Assembly (NCBI RefSeq): GCF_900106095.1 | Contig: NZ_FNUD01000002.1 | Coordinates: 1,509,501 to 1,573,500, forward strand | Reading direction: 5' to 3' | DNA: 64,000 nucleotides | DNA from: Pseudomonas deceptionensis | GTDB taxonomy: Bacteria; Pseudomonadota; Gammaproteobacteria; Pseudomonadales; Pseudomonadaceae | In this document: piece by piece, positions 1 through 9,171 of the stretch | Numbering within the stretch: position 1 is the first letter of the stretch | Layout: every line of letters begins with the position of its first letter | Notes under the pieces: generated by a model | What the model saw: only the letters and a program-made list of their open reading frames with translations | The model's database searches: none | Told to the model about the DNA's origin: nothing | Position numbers and translations under genes: made by a program

Positions 1-1
1 A

Positions 2-619
2 GTGGGGCGCTATGGCCAGTTGGACATGGAGCGCCTGCTCAGCCTGCAACCCGACTTGCTGCTGCTCTGGCCGGGGAGCGTGGGCATTGCACAGCGCGAG
101 CAATTACGCCGCCTGAACATCCCGACCTACGTTGGTGAACCGCGCAGCCTGGATCAACTGGCCGATCAGGTGCAAGCGCTGGCTGATGCCCTGGATCGAC
201 CGCAGCGCGGGCAGGAGCTGGCCGCTCAACTGCGTCAGCGCCTGGCACAACTGCGCGGGCAGTATCAGCGGGACAAACCGCTGCGAGTGTTTTACCAGGT
301 GTGGGATCAGCCGCTGTACACCATCGGTGGCGGGCAAATCATCAGCGATGCGCTTGCCGTGTGCGGCGCAATCAATGTGTTTGACGACCTGAAACTGCCT
401 GCGCCGCAGGTCAGTATCGAATCGGTGTTGCAGCGCAATCCCGAGGTGATTGTTGCCAGCACTCAGGCTCAGCTCGACGCCTGGAAAACCTGGCCGCAGA
501 TTGATGCGGTCAAGCACGGGCGCTTGCTGTTGCTGGCCGACAAAGGCCTGGAGCGCCCAAGCGGGCAGATGCTGGAAGCGACGGCAAAGCTGTGTGAACA
601 ACTGCATCCTGCTCTGTAG
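2..619 (+). CDS. btuF: Cobalamin-binding periplasmic protein BtuF-like (5' end missing)
   Basis: The C-terminal 205 residues or so of a periplasmic substrate-binding protein of the BtuF/helical-backbone metal receptor family, which delivers vitamin B12 (or a related corrinoid) to an inner-membrane ABC importer. The frame is open to the window edge, so the signal peptide and first lobe are missing. Visible family features are a QPDLLLLWPGS-type strand early on and a second lobe with repeated strand-helix units (VFYQVW, NPEVIVAS). It converges with the B12 receptor gene btuB, which supports a B12 assignment over a siderophore one. The stop codon TAG lies inside a REP palindrome. Family is sure; ligand is inferred from context. 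Confidence 0.8.
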   Translation: MGRYGQLDMERLLSLQPDLLLLWPGSVGIAQREQLRRLNIPTYVGEPRSLDQLADQVQALADALDRPQRGQELAAQLRQRLAQLRGQYQRDKPLRVFYQVWDQPLYTIGGGQIISDALAVCGAINVFDDLKLPAPQVSIESVLQRNPEVIVASTQAQLDAWKTWPQIDAVKHGRLLLLADKGLERPSGQMLEATAKLCEQLHPAL

Positions 620-721
620 CCGCTGAGGGGCGGAGCGAGGCTGCGACAAGGGTCGCAGGACCTTCAAAAACAGGGAGGCTGGCGCCTACATCGCAGCCTC
701 GCTTTGCTCCTCAGCGGCTAC
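616..721. repeat. REPIN (two inverted REP sequences) between btuF and btuB
   Basis: An inverted pair of GTAGCCGCTGAGG...-type REP sequences separated by a short spacer. Its left end supplies the btuF stop codon and its right end supplies the btuB stop codon: both genes end CTG TAG followed by CCGCTG. The paired palindrome may also act as a shared 3' mRNA hairpin for the convergent genes. Confidence 0.85.
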
Positions 722-2610
722 AGGTGCCAGAAATCAGGGGTCCAGGTGACGGCCAGTTGCAGCGCGCGGCCTTCTTCGCGATAGCCGTAATAGTTGCCTT
801 CATAGCTGTAGAGGGCGCGGGTGAAGCGCTTGTCCAGAAGGTTGTCGACCTTCACGTCAAACCTGACTTGCGGGCTGGCCTGCCAGTTACCGCGCAGCCC
901 TAACAGCCCGTAGCCTGCAATCGGTTGTGTGTTGTCCTCATCGTTGAAGCTGCGACTCATCGCTTGCCAGCTGGCGCCGACACCCACGTGGCCGAATTGC
1001 CGATCCAGGTCCAGGCTGAGCGTCCTGCGTGCGCGGCGGCTCAACGTGTGGCCGGTGTCGCGATCGCGTGGGTCGATGACCGCAATTCCCAAGCTGCTCT
1101 GCCAGCCAAACCATTCCTGCTGCAAAGCGCTTTCGAAGCCGGTGATTTGAGCTGCGCCGATGTTCTGCTGGATAAAATCGGCATCGGCCACAATGGCGTC
1201 GCTGATGTCAGTGCGGTACAGGGAGGTTTCCAGGCGGCTGTTGTCGCTTAACTGGCTGCGCCATTGCAGCTCGTAGCTCTTCGAGTACTCGGGCTTGAGG
1301 TTCGGGTTGCCGAACTGGGGGTAGTACAAGTCGTTGAACGTCGGTGCCCGAAACCCTTCGCTGTAAGAAACAAGCACGTCGTTGTCCGCGTTCAGCGGCA
1401 CCGTCAGGCTGGCGCTCCAGGTGTTGTGGCTGCCGAACTGCTGGTTCTGGTCGTGACGCAGGCCCAGCTCGGTCGAGAAATAATCCCCCCGGAAACGGTG
1501 CTGGATAAATGCGGCCCGGTTCCAGCGGCTGTCCTGGTCGAAAACAGTGCTGCTGCGCACGCGGTCTTCATAGGTGTCGGCACCGAGGATCAGGCTGTTT
1601 GTATCGTCCAGGGTCAGGTTGTTTTGCCAGTTCAGCGAGTCGCGATAGGTATTGAAGCTGTAGAGCTCGGCACTGAGCTTGTCGCGGGTTTTTTCGCGGT
1701 TCTCGCTGTGGCCCAGCTCCAGGCGAGAGTTCCAGCGCTCGGTCAGCTGCGCATCGATAAAACTGCCCACGCTGCTGATATCAAAATCGCTGTAAAGCTG
1801 CTGCCCGCTGACGGTCATGGTGCCGGGGTCCCAGCGCCCGAACGAGTTGTCGAGTTCGGTCTTGCCGATGTTTTTCATCGCCGTCAGCCCGACTTCCACG
1901 CCCTCGCTCAGGTAGTGGCTCAGGTTCAGGTTCAGCGATTTGTTGCGATAGGCATCGTGGTCGCTGTCGCTGGGGAAGGAGGCGTGCGTGCGATTGATTC
2001 CCGCGGTCTCTTCCAGGCTGGCGCTCACGTTGTAGCGCGTTTGCCCATCGCCACCGGATACACCGACGCTGTTGTCTGAGCTGCCATAACTGCCCACGGT
2101 GCTGTGAACGCGCAGCTGTGGGGCCTGATCGGCGCCCCGGCGGGTGAAGATCTGAATCACCCCGCCAATGGCATCGCTGCCGTAGATTACCGAGCGTGAG
2201 CCGCGCAGCACTTCCACCCGCTCGATCTGATCGATGTTCAGGTATTGCAGGTTGCTGTCGGCGGAGGTGGCATTGGCCATGCGCTGGCCGTCGACCAGCA
2301 CCAGGCTTTGCGCTGATTTGGTGCCGCGAATATAAATCCCCGGCAAACCGCCGCGACCACCGCTGCGTGCCACTTGCACGCCCGGTACCCGGCCCAGCAG
2401 GTCGGTGAGGCTCGTGGGTTGCAGGCGATCGATGTCATCACGGGTAAACACGCTGTTGGCGCTGCTGCTGTCAGAGCGCGCTTGAACCTGGCGGTTGCCG
2501 GTGATCAGTGTTTGCGGGAGTTTGAGCGCGTCTTCGCGCTCCGAGGTATCGGCCAGCAAGGGGCTGGCGGGGAGAAAACCGAGGATCAAGGCAAGGCGGA
2601 TGTGTTTCAT
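718..2610 (-). CDS. btuB: TonB-dependent vitamin B12 outer-membrane receptor BtuB
   Basis: 630 residues, the normal size for BtuB. An N-terminal signal peptide (about residues 1-20, ending at LLADTSE) is followed by a plug domain (VFTRDDIDRLQPTSL, then GRGGLPGIYIRGTKS, typical of the TonB plug) and a 22-strand barrel. It imports cobalamin across the outer membrane using TonB energy. The last strand reads LQLAVTWTPDF followed by three extra residues WHL; outer-membrane proteins normally end at the aromatic residue, and the extra codons come from the REP repeat at the stop. The upstream gap to dxs is only 131 bases and is filled by a REPIN, so no cobalamin riboswitch fits there. Confidence 0.93.
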   Translation of the reverse strand: MKHIRLALILGFLPASPLLADTSEREDALKLPQTLITGNRQVQARSDSSSANSVFTRDDIDRLQPTSLTDLLGRVPGVQVARSGGRGGLPGIYIRGTKSAQSLVLVDGQRMANATSADSNLQYLNIDQIERVEVLRGSRSVIYGSDAIGGVIQIFTRRGADQAPQLRVHSTVGSYGSSDNSVGVSGGDGQTRYNVSASLEETAGINRTHASFPSDSDHDAYRNKSLNLNLSHYLSEGVEVGLTAMKNIGKTELDNSFGRWDPGTMTVSGQQLYSDFDISSVGSFIDAQLTERWNSRLELGHSENREKTRDKLSAELYSFNTYRDSLNWQNNLTLDDTNSLILGADTYEDRVRSSTVFDQDSRWNRAAFIQHRFRGDYFSTELGLRHDQNQQFGSHNTWSASLTVPLNADNDVLVSYSEGFRAPTFNDLYYPQFGNPNLKPEYSKSYELQWRSQLSDNSRLETSLYRTDISDAIVADADFIQQNIGAAQITGFESALQQEWFGWQSSLGIAVIDPRDRDTGHTLSRRARRTLSLDLDRQFGHVGVGASWQAMSRSFNDEDNTQPIAGYGLLGLRGNWQASPQVRFDVKVDNLLDKRFTRALYSYEGNYYGYREEGRALQLAVTWTPDFWHL

Positions 2611-2630
2611 GGGCTCTCGGTATCAAGCCT

Positions 2631-2727
2631 GTAGCCACTGCCGCAGGCTGCGATAAGGTCAGCAGGACCTTCGCTCATGTAAAGCGCGACCCCTTCGGGC
2701 TCGATCGCAGCCTGCGCCAGCGGCTAC
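2631..2727. repeat. REPIN upstream of btuB
   Basis: Inverted pair of GTAGCC(A/G)CTG...GGCTGCGAT-type REP sequences filling most of the dxs-btuB gap. It sits where the btuB leader would be and could form a long hairpin in any read-through transcript from dxs. Confidence 0.85.
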
Positions 2728-2741
2728 AAGTACAGGTTGGC

Positions 2742-4640
2742 TCAGAGCCCCAGCAATTGCATGCGCTGACGAACCGAGGCCTCGATGCCGGCGGCATCCA
2801 GCCCGCACTCGGCAAGCATCTGGCTCGGCTTGGCGTGTTCGACGTAGACATCCGGCAAGCCCAGATGCAGCACCGACTTGAGCACGTTTTCACGGGCCAG
2901 GAACTCGCTGACACCCGCACCGGCGCCGCCCATGATGGCGTTCTCTTCAATGGTCACCAGTAGCTCATGGCTGTTGGCCATTTCGCGAACCAGTGCTTCA
3001 TCCATCGGTTTGACGAAGCGCATGTCGACCACCGTGGCGTCGATCTTTTCTGCGACCTGCAGGGCTTCGGCCAGTTGCACGCCAAAAACCAGCATGGCGA
3101 CTTTCGAGCCCTGGCGACGAATCACGCCCTTGCCGATTTCCAGCGGCTCAAGGGTTTTCTCGATCGGTGCGTTCGGGCCAGTACCGCGCGGGTAACGCAC
3201 TGCCGCCGGACCGTTGTACAGGTGGCCGGTGGTGAGCATCTTGCGCAGCTCGTTCTCGTCGCTCGGGGTCATGATGACCATGCCCGGGATGCAACGCAGG
3301 AACGACAGGTCGAAACTGCCCGCGTGGGTCGGGCCGTCTTCGCCCACCAGACCTGCACGGTCGATGGCGAACAGCACGTCCAGGTTTTGCACGGCGACGT
3401 CATGCACCAACTGGTCGTAACCGCGCTGCAGGAATGTCGAGTAAATCGCGACTACGGGCTTGGCGCCTTCGCAAGCCATACCGGCAGCAAAGGTCACCGC
3501 GTGCTGTTCAGCAATCGCCACGTCGAAGTAGCGCTTGGGGAAACGTTCGCTGAAGGCGATCAGGTCCGAGCCTTCTTTCATGGCCGGGGTGATGCCCACC
3601 AGGCGCTCGTCGGCAGCTGCCATGTCGCACAGCCACTCGCCAAACACGGCCGAGTACTTCGGCCCGCTCGCCACTTTTGGTGCAGCCTTGGGGGCGCCCA
3701 GCGGTTCGAGCTTGGTGATGGCGTGATAGCCGATCGGGTCGGCTTCGGCGGGGGCGAAGCCTTTGCCTTTTTTGGTGACGATGTGCAGGAACTGCGGGCC
3801 CTTGAGGTCGCGCATATTGCGCAGCGTCGCGATCAGGGTCGGCAGGTCGTGCCCGTCGATAGGACCGATGTAGTTCCAGCCCAGTTCCTCAAACAGCGTG
3901 CCGGGTACGAGCATGCCCTTGGCGTACTCTTCGGTACGGCGGGCAATTTCCCAGGCGCCAGGCAAGCGTGACAGCACTTTTTTGCTGCCTTCGCGCATGC
4001 TGGCGTAGGTACGGCTGGAGAGGATCTTGGCCAGGTAGTTGGACAAACCACCGACATTGCGCGAGATCGACATGTCGTTGTCGTTAAGGATCACCAACAT
4101 GTTGGCATCCACTTCAGGCGCGTGGTTCAGGGCTTCGAAGGCCATACCGGCAGTCAGCGCGCCATCACCGATCACGGCGATGGCTTTGCGCTCGCTGTTT
4201 TGCAGGCGGGCGGCAATGGCCATGCCCAGCGCGGCGCTGATCGAGGTGCTGGAGTGGCCGACGCCAAAGGTGTCGTACTCGCTCTCGGCGCGACGCGGGA
4301 ATGCGGCAATGCCGTCCTTCTGGCGCAAGGACGCCATTTGATCGCGACGACCAGTGAGGATCTTGTGCGGATAGGCCTGATGACCCACATCCCACACCAA
4401 CCGGTCATCCGGGGTGTCGAACACGTAGTGCAACGCAATGGTCAGCTCAATGACACCCAGGCCGGCCCCGAAATGCCCACCCGTCTGGCCGACGGTATAC
4501 AGCAATTCCAGGCGCAACTCATCGGCCAGGGTTTCCAGCTCGGCTTCGGCCAGGCGGCGCAGGCCCGCAGGCGTGCCAGCCCGGTCGAGCAGGGGCGTAG
4601 TCGGACGGTTGCGGGGGATCTCTTGAAACGTCGTTGGCAT
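2742..4640 (-). CDS. dxs: 1-deoxy-D-xylulose-5-phosphate synthase
   Basis: Thiamine-diphosphate enzyme that condenses pyruvate and glyceraldehyde-3-phosphate to DXP, the first step of the MEP isoprenoid pathway and a source of precursor for thiamine and pyridoxal. 632 residues, full length. The TPP/Mg binding motif GDGALTAG starts at residue 158; the [12 protein letters not shown] segment, the [12 protein letters not shown] transketolase motif and the C-terminal transketolase domain are all present. It lies downstream of ispA and xseB on the same strand with a 132-base gap that contains a terminator-like hairpin, so it probably also has its own promoter. Confidence 0.97.
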   Translation of the reverse strand: MPTTFQEIPRNRPTTPLLDRAGTPAGLRRLAEAELETLADELRLELLYTVGQTGGHFGAGLGVIELTIALHYVFDTPDDRLVWDVGHQAYPHKILTGRRDQMASLRQKDGIAAFPRRAESEYDTFGVGHSSTSISAALGMAIAARLQNSERKAIAVIGDGALTAGMAFEALNHAPEVDANMLVILNDNDMSISRNVGGLSNYLAKILSSRTYASMREGSKKVLSRLPGAWEIARRTEEYAKGMLVPGTLFEELGWNYIGPIDGHDLPTLIATLRNMRDLKGPQFLHIVTKKGKGFAPAEADPIGYHAITKLEPLGAPKAAPKVASGPKYSAVFGEWLCDMAAADERLVGITPAMKEGSDLIAFSERFPKRYFDVAIAEQHAVTFAAGMACEGAKPVVAIYSTFLQRGYDQLVHDVAVQNLDVLFAIDRAGLVGEDGPTHAGSFDLSFLRCIPGMVIMTPSDENELRKMLTTGHLYNGPAAVRYPRGTGPNAPIEKTLEPLEIGKGVIRRQGSKVAMLVFGVQLAEALQVAEKIDATVVDMRFVKPMDEALVREMANSHELLVTIEENAIMGGAGAGVSEFLARENVLKSVLHLGLPDVYVEHAKPSQMLAECGLDAAGIEASVRQRMQLLGL

Positions 4641-4751
4641 CAGGCGAATCGTTATAGGTATAAGAAGAGGCGGCAGTTTACCTTATGGAACGTAAGCTGC
4701 CCACGCAGTCTGGTATTCGTTAGTCAGACCTTGGCATTAGAACCGTAAGAA

Positions 4752-4774
4752 AATAGTCACTTACTGTGACTATT
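4752..4774 (-). terminator. Terminator-like hairpin at the ispA stop codon
   Basis: Perfect 9-base inverted repeat (AATAGTCAC / GTGACTATT, 5-base loop) overlapping the ispA stop. On the minus strand the stem is followed by TTCTT. It is an AT-rich stem, so termination may be partial, leaving some read-through to dxs. Confidence 0.5.
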
Positions 4775-5660
4775 AGTGTCGGCGGTCCACGATATACCGA
4801 GCCAGTTCACGCAAGGGTTCGGCAGCTGCATCAAAATGTCGCAGTGCATTGAGTGCCTGATCGCGCAGTTCCAGGGCATAGCTTTTGGCGTGCTCCAGCC
4901 CCATCAGTGCCGGGTAGGTCGGCTTGTCCCGAGCGATATCGGCCCCTTGGCGTTTGCCCAGGGTGGCGGTATCGCTCTCTACATCGAGGATGTCGTCCTG
5001 TACCTGAAACGCCAGGCCAACGGCCCGCGCGTAGACGTGCAATGCCTGCAGGTTGTCGGCAGTGGCATTACCGCTGGCCAGGGCGCCCAATCGCACGCTG
5101 GCTTCTATCAGGGCTCCGGTCTTGTGCCGGTGCATGTTTTCCAGGGCGGCCTGGTCGAGTTTCAGACCCACAGAGCCCAGATCGATGGCTTGCCCGCCAA
5201 CCATGCCCGCCGGGCCTGCAGCCTGTGCGAGCGCGGTGACCATGCGCAAGCGTGTTTCAGCGTCCAGGGTGTTGAGTTGCGGGTCGAGCAGGGCGCTGAA
5301 CGCCAGGCTTTGCAGCCCGTCGCCGGCCAGAATGGCGCAGGCTTCGTCGAACGCTTTATGGGTGGTCGGCAGGCCGCGGCGCAGATCGTCATCGTCCATC
5401 GCGGGCAAATCATCATGCACCAGCGAATAAGCGTGGATCAGCTCCACGGCGCAGGCGGCACCATTGGCCTGCTCGGGCGCGCTGCCCAGGGCTTCGCAGG
5501 CGGCATAGGCCAGCAACGGGCGCACGCGTTTGCCGCCATTCATTACGCTGTAGCGCATGGCCTCGTAGAGGCGGGCCAACTCGGGTGCCGGGGCTACAAA
5601 CAAGCGCTCAAGCGCCGCGTTGACCAGGGCCTGGCTGCTGATCTGGTAAGCATCAATCAT
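4773..5660 (-). CDS. ispA: (2E,6E)-farnesyl diphosphate synthase
   Basis: Makes FPP from IPP and DMAPP/GPP for undecaprenol, ubiquinone and haem O. 295 residues, normal for IspA. The first aspartate-rich motif lies in [11 protein letters not shown] (residues 82-92) and the second in [12 protein letters not shown] near residue 220; the KRVRPLL substrate motif is near residue 44. The start overlaps the xseB stop by 4 bases, indicating translational coupling in an xseB-ispA operon. Confidence 0.96.
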   Translation of the reverse strand: MIDAYQISSQALVNAALERLFVAPAPELARLYEAMRYSVMNGGKRVRPLLAYAACEALGSAPEQANGAACAVELIHAYSLVHDDLPAMDDDDLRRGLPTTHKAFDEACAILAGDGLQSLAFSALLDPQLNTLDAETRLRMVTALAQAAGPAGMVGGQAIDLGSVGLKLDQAALENMHRHKTGALIEASVRLGALASGNATADNLQALHVYARAVGLAFQVQDDILDVESDTATLGKRQGADIARDKPTYPALMGLEHAKSYALELRDQALNALRHFDAAAEPLRELARYIVDRRH

Positions 5661-5899
5661 TCGGACTGTTCCGCATCAAAAGGCTCTTGTGCCAGTTCAC
5701 CGTCACGCTCAAGCAGGATCTGCACTTTTTGCTCAGCCTGGGCCAGTGCGCCCTGGCAATCACGGGTCAGGCGTATGCCTTGTTCAAAGGCAGTCAGAGA
5801 GTCTTCCAGCGACAGCTCGCCATTTTCCAGACGCTCGACCAGTGTTTGCAGGTCAGCGAGTGACTGTTCGAAATCCGGGGAAGCTTTTTTGCGGGCCAT
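5657..5899 (-). CDS. xseB: Exodeoxyribonuclease VII small subunit
   Basis: 80-residue helical subunit that binds XseA to form the single-strand-specific exonuclease VII. The family core [30 protein letters not shown] matches XseB well. It is first in the xseB-ispA(-dxs) run, the usual gammaproteobacterial order. Position 5899 has an ATG start with no overlap on the upstream side. Confidence 0.95.
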   Translation of the reverse strand: MARKKASPDFEQSLADLQTLVERLENGELSLEDSLTAFEQGIRLTRDCQGALAQAEQKVQILLERDGELAQEPFDAEQSE

Positions 5900-6048
5900 G
5901 GCGGCGTTCTCGGTAGGCGTTAAAACCGGCTGACACTAGCAGACCGCGGGTTTTGGGGCAAATCGGGGGGTGGGTTGCAGGCGATGAATCTGCGCTGTAA
6001 TGCCATCGATCAACGGTGAGCGACAAGGGCTGTCGCTCACCAGTGCCA

Positions 6049-7854
6049 TCAAGTAGTGGCCACACCTTCTTCCTGCAGTGCGGGCAACTCGTTGTCGATC
6101 TCTTCGTCGTCACCCACCGCAGACGCGGGTAGACGCTTGGAGACCGTCACCCCCAATGCCACAAACTTGTCCACAGTCTTGGTCAGACTGCCGTGATCGC
6201 CTTTGAGCGTGTTGACGCTGTCGGTGTAGCTTTTTTGCACGGTTGCGATCTGGTTGCCGAGCTTGTCCATTTTGTCGACGAAAACCCGCAGCTTGTCGTA
6301 GACCTTGCTCGCCATTGTGGCCAGTTGCAGGGTGCTGCTGTTTTGGCGCTGGATGCTCCACAGGTTCGATACCACCCTCAGCACAGGCAGCAGAGTGGTC
6401 GAAGTGATGATCGCAATCCGTTTCTCATAGGCTGCCTGGAACACCCCGGGGCTGTGCTCGGCAGCGACCAGGTACGCAGGCTCGACCGGCATGAACAAAA
6501 ACACAAAGTCGGGTGAGTTGATGCCGTTCAGGTCGGTGTACTTCTTGTCAGACAGCCCGTTGATGTGATTCTTCAACGCCAGAACGTGGGCGGTCAGCGC
6601 CTTGGTGCGCTCTTCATCGGTTTCAGCAGCGACGTACTCGGTGTAAGCCACCAGCGACATTTTGCTATCAATGATGATGTGCTTGCCTTCAGGCAAGTTA
6701 ATGACGAAGTCGGGCCGGTTGTTGCCAGCATTGTCGTCCTTGAAATTCGCTTCGCGGTGGTACTCGAAGCCTTTGCGCAGCCCGGCCTGCTCAAGCAGCA
6801 TCTCGACCTTTTGCTCGCCCCAGGTGCCTTGAAGCTTTTTGTCGCCCTTGAGTGCTTTGGTCAGGTTCGATGCTTCGGTGGTGATCTGCACGTTCAGCTC
6901 CATCAGCTTGCCCAGTTCGCTTTTCATCGCGCTCTGGCCCTGCACGGTATCGGTATGAACCTGATCCACGCGCTGACGGAATGATTCGAGCTGGTCTTTG
7001 AACGGCTTGAGCAGTGTGTCCAGGCCCTGGCGGCTTTGCTCGGAGAAACTCTGCTGTTTGCTGTCGAAAATCTGATTGGCAAGGTTCTGGAACTCTTGCT
7101 TGAGTTGCGCCTTGTTGTCTTCCAGCAACTGCAGTTTCTCGGTGGCGGAGTGCTGATCGCGCTGGTGACGCATATTGATTTCGGCAAGGCCCTGCTTCGC
7201 AATGCTGAGCTCATCTCGCGTTTGGCTCAGCTCCTTGTCCCGTTGCGCCAACGTGTTGCGCAGCGAGTCCAGTTGCTCCTTTTGCTCGGCCGCCTGGCCC
7301 AATTGCTCGCCCTGCTTTTGCAACTGCACTTGAGCCGCCTCAAAGCGCGCCTGTTGTTGGCTCAGTACTTGTTTCAACTCATCCAGCTGGCGTGTTTGTT
7401 CCTGGCCTTGCCCAAGCTCTTGCTTTAACTCGCCGAGCTGTAAGCGCAGGTGATTTGTTTCCACGCCGCGCCTCTCCAGGAGGTCAATGGCGTCGGCCAG
7501 TTGCTGCGCCTTATCGAGCGTGCGCTGCTTCTCGGCGTCCAGCGAAGACTTGAGTTCGCCGAGCTGAATACTCAGTTGCTTTTCGGCCTCTCTATGGTCA
7601 GCCAGTGTCTCACTGGCCGCTTTCAACTCTTGTTGATATTCAGACTGCTCAAGCCGCATCTGCTGCTCGCGCTGACGGGCAAGTGCGACTTCACTCAACA
7701 GCTGCTGATGCTCAGCCTGATGATCGGCCTGCAACTCACTGAACTGCTGGGCCAGCTTGCCAGCTGCGATACGGCCACTGATCCAGAAACCGATACCCAA
7801 AAACAGCAAACTGAATAACCCGATCAGGGCAGGGGTGAGGTACTGCGGTGCCAT
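6049..7854 (-). CDS. rmuC: DNA recombination protein RmuC
   Basis: 601 residues: one N-terminal transmembrane helix (about 7-27), a very long Gln/Glu/Leu-rich coiled coil (about 30-290), then the RmuC nuclease-like domain with the conserved GTWGEQKVEMLLEQAGL and RPDFVINLPEGKHIIIDSKMSL segments. RmuC limits inverted-repeat rearrangement in E. coli and its core resembles endonucleases. The coiled coil is the main reason this protein is longer than E. coli RmuC. It is separate from xseB (about 150-base gap). Confidence 0.93.
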   Translation of the reverse strand: MAPQYLTPALIGLFSLLFLGIGFWISGRIAAGKLAQQFSELQADHQAEHQQLLSEVALARQREQQMRLEQSEYQQELKAASETLADHREAEKQLSIQLGELKSSLDAEKQRTLDKAQQLADAIDLLERRGVETNHLRLQLGELKQELGQGQEQTRQLDELKQVLSQQQARFEAAQVQLQKQGEQLGQAAEQKEQLDSLRNTLAQRDKELSQTRDELSIAKQGLAEINMRHQRDQHSATEKLQLLEDNKAQLKQEFQNLANQIFDSKQQSFSEQSRQGLDTLLKPFKDQLESFRQRVDQVHTDTVQGQSAMKSELGKLMELNVQITTEASNLTKALKGDKKLQGTWGEQKVEMLLEQAGLRKGFEYHREANFKDDNAGNNRPDFVINLPEGKHIIIDSKMSLVAYTEYVAAETDEERTKALTAHVLALKNHINGLSDKKYTDLNGINSPDFVFLFMPVEPAYLVAAEHSPGVFQAAYEKRIAIITSTTLLPVLRVVSNLWSIQRQNSSTLQLATMASKVYDKLRVFVDKMDKLGNQIATVQKSYTDSVNTLKGDHGSLTKTVDKFVALGVTVSKRLPASAVGDDEEIDNELPALQEEGVATT

Positions 7855-8027
7855 GGGTACGTCCTTTTATCGCCGGGGTTAATGACAAAAGGATGGCATG
7901 TTGCGGGAGTGGAGAGAACTGCCAAATGCAGTCTGAGGCGTGAGCTAAAGGCCATCTCCCTGCGGCGGGCTGCCAGATGAAAGCGAGCAGTAAGGTTTCA
8001 GGACGGAACAGGTTTATTTCAGGCATT
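7855..8027. other. rmuC upstream region
   Basis: Non-coding stretch between rmuC and the hairpin at 8031. It contains an A+T-containing segment (GTTAATGACAAAAGGATGGCATG) suitable for a promoter, but no element I can assign with confidence. Confidence 0.3.
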
Positions 8028-8051
8028 AAAAAGCCGGCTTGTGGCCGGCTT
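8028..8051 (-). terminator. Intrinsic terminator, minus strand
   Basis: Perfect 8-base stem (AAGCCGGC / GCCGGCTT, 5-base loop) followed on the minus strand by a run of five T. It ends transcription from the S24 regulator gene or from the candidate small RNA just upstream of it. Confidence 0.75.
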
Positions 8052-8201
8052 CTCGGGGGCGGGTTTGGCTTATTTTTGGTAAGCCGTACTCGCCTTCAAA
8101 TTGGACATCCAGCGCCAGGCGTCTGGGTGTGGGACGTGGCGGCTTATTGCCGCTGTGTCGTGCATCTGCACCCGCGTAAAGCAGGGCGGGATGCGTGAGT
8201 G
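8028..8201 (-). ncRNA. Candidate structured small RNA (or 31-codon ORF) downstream of the S24 regulator
   Basis: About 174 bases ending at a strong terminator. On the minus strand a TATGAT box (8208-8213) sits just upstream. The interval is dense in short hairpins: GTGCA-GA-TGCAC, GGCGGC...GCCGCC-like, CCAG-ACGC-CTGG and GGCTT...AAGCC. Alternatively, a 31-codon frame (8070-8165) ends RWMSNLKASTAYQK, but it has no convincing ribosome binding site. I do not recognise the RNA family. Confidence 0.3.
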
Positions 8202-8279
8202 GCGCAAATCATACTGCGATTTAATGCCGTTTCCCAGTCAAAACAGGTCTTTACGTTGCCCCACTGTGTTCACCAGGCG

Positions 8280-9017
8280 CTACTCGTCCAGCTTGTCAGG
8301 CACTGGCGGCCGTCGGTGGTTAAGCGTGGACCACCAGAAAACCCAGCCCATAATCCGTATCTGCTGCGCCTGTACTTCTGCGGCGTTGAGTCGTTCGTCC
8401 GGGTATTCCCGCGGGTTTTGGCTGCGCAAGCGCAGGCCGTTGTCGGGCAGGCGGTAGATGTATTTGATGCGCAGCATGCCGTCTTGTTCGAGGGCGTAGA
8501 TTTCACCGTCGACGATTTGGGTCAGGCTGCAGTCGATGGCAACGGTGGAGCCGTCCTGAATCGTCTGGGCCATGCTGTTGCCAATCATGGGCGCACAAAT
8601 GGCCTGGTCGAGGCTGACGTCCATGGCCTGCAGGATCGAATTGCTCAGCCGCACCCTGCAGCCCGGAATGGGCGCCACACGGGTTTTGCCCGAGCCGTCA
8701 GGGCACAGCACTTCGTTGTAGAAGGGGACGTCGATGTCGAGAGGGTGGGTTGCAGGTCTGTGGTGTTCCGACGCTTGCGCCGCCGTGTCATTTTCGTGGT
8801 GCGCAACGCCCGGATGTTTGGCACCTTCGCCCGTGCGCAGCCAGCGGCTGTTGACGCACAACAGTTCGGCGATTTCGTCCAGCCGAGCCATGGGGATGCC
8901 TCGCTTGAACCAGTTGTTGACGTGCTGCGGCGTCACGCGGCGGTTGGCCGCGAAGTCCGAAGCAGTTAAGTGACACTCTCGCAGGAGTGCTTTCAGACGA
9001 TCACCGGATGTATTCAT
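8280..9017 (-). CDS. S24-family (LexA/CI-like) transcriptional repressor, orphan
   Basis: 245 residues from the chosen ATG. An N-terminal XRE-type helix-turn-helix (about 5-60, with RVTPQHVNNWFKRGIP as recognition region) is joined by a loose linker to a C-terminal S24 peptidase domain with the catalytic Ser in MIGNSM (Ser148) and Lys in RIKYIYR (Lys185), the dyad used for RecA-stimulated self-cleavage. Size and layout resemble PrtR, the pyocin repressor of P. aeruginosa, but no prtN or phage or pyocin gene lies beside it. An upstream in-frame ATG (9038) would add 7 residues; 9017 starts directly at MNTSGDRL. A perfect palindrome covers the start codon, which suggests autoregulation. Its target is unknown. 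Confidence 0.85.
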   Translation of the reverse strand: MNTSGDRLKALLRECHLTASDFAANRRVTPQHVNNWFKRGIPMARLDEIAELLCVNSRWLRTGEGAKHPGVAHHENDTAAQASEHHRPATHPLDIDVPFYNEVLCPDGSGKTRVAPIPGCRVRLSNSILQAMDVSLDQAICAPMIGNSMAQTIQDGSTVAIDCSLTQIVDGEIYALEQDGMLRIKYIYRLPDNGLRLRSQNPREYPDERLNAAEVQAQQIRIMGWVFWWSTLNHRRPPVPDKLDE

Positions 9018-9024
9018 GAATACA
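9009..9024. promoter_or_regulatory. Perfect 16-base palindrome over the S24 regulator start
   Basis: TGTATTCATGAATACA reads the same on both strands and includes the ATG of the regulator gene. Size and position suit an autoregulatory operator. It is not a LexA box: the TGT and ACA half-sites are 10 bases apart, not the 8 of CTGT-N8-ACAG. Confidence 0.5.
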
Positions 9025-9171
9025 GAGTCTACGGGCAAGCCAGGCCTGTTTAAATAAACTAAGCGTTCAAAAAATCACTGTGAAACGGGACTGTTCCTAG
9101 GCTTTCAGAGACATTTCCTACGTCTGCCGGGCGGGCCTTCGAATGCGGTGGCCGGCTGTTTAAGCAGGCAT

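Noticed and set aside
2967..3971. 334-codon open frame on the plus strand opposite dxs
   Set aside because: Shadow of a high-GC gene: dxs on the other strand is full length with all motifs, and the antisense translation is low in complexity with no family features.
9009..9024. LexA (SOS) box at the S24 regulator
   Set aside because: The palindrome has 10 bases between TGT and ACA instead of 8 and lacks the leading C, so it is more likely the regulator's own operator.
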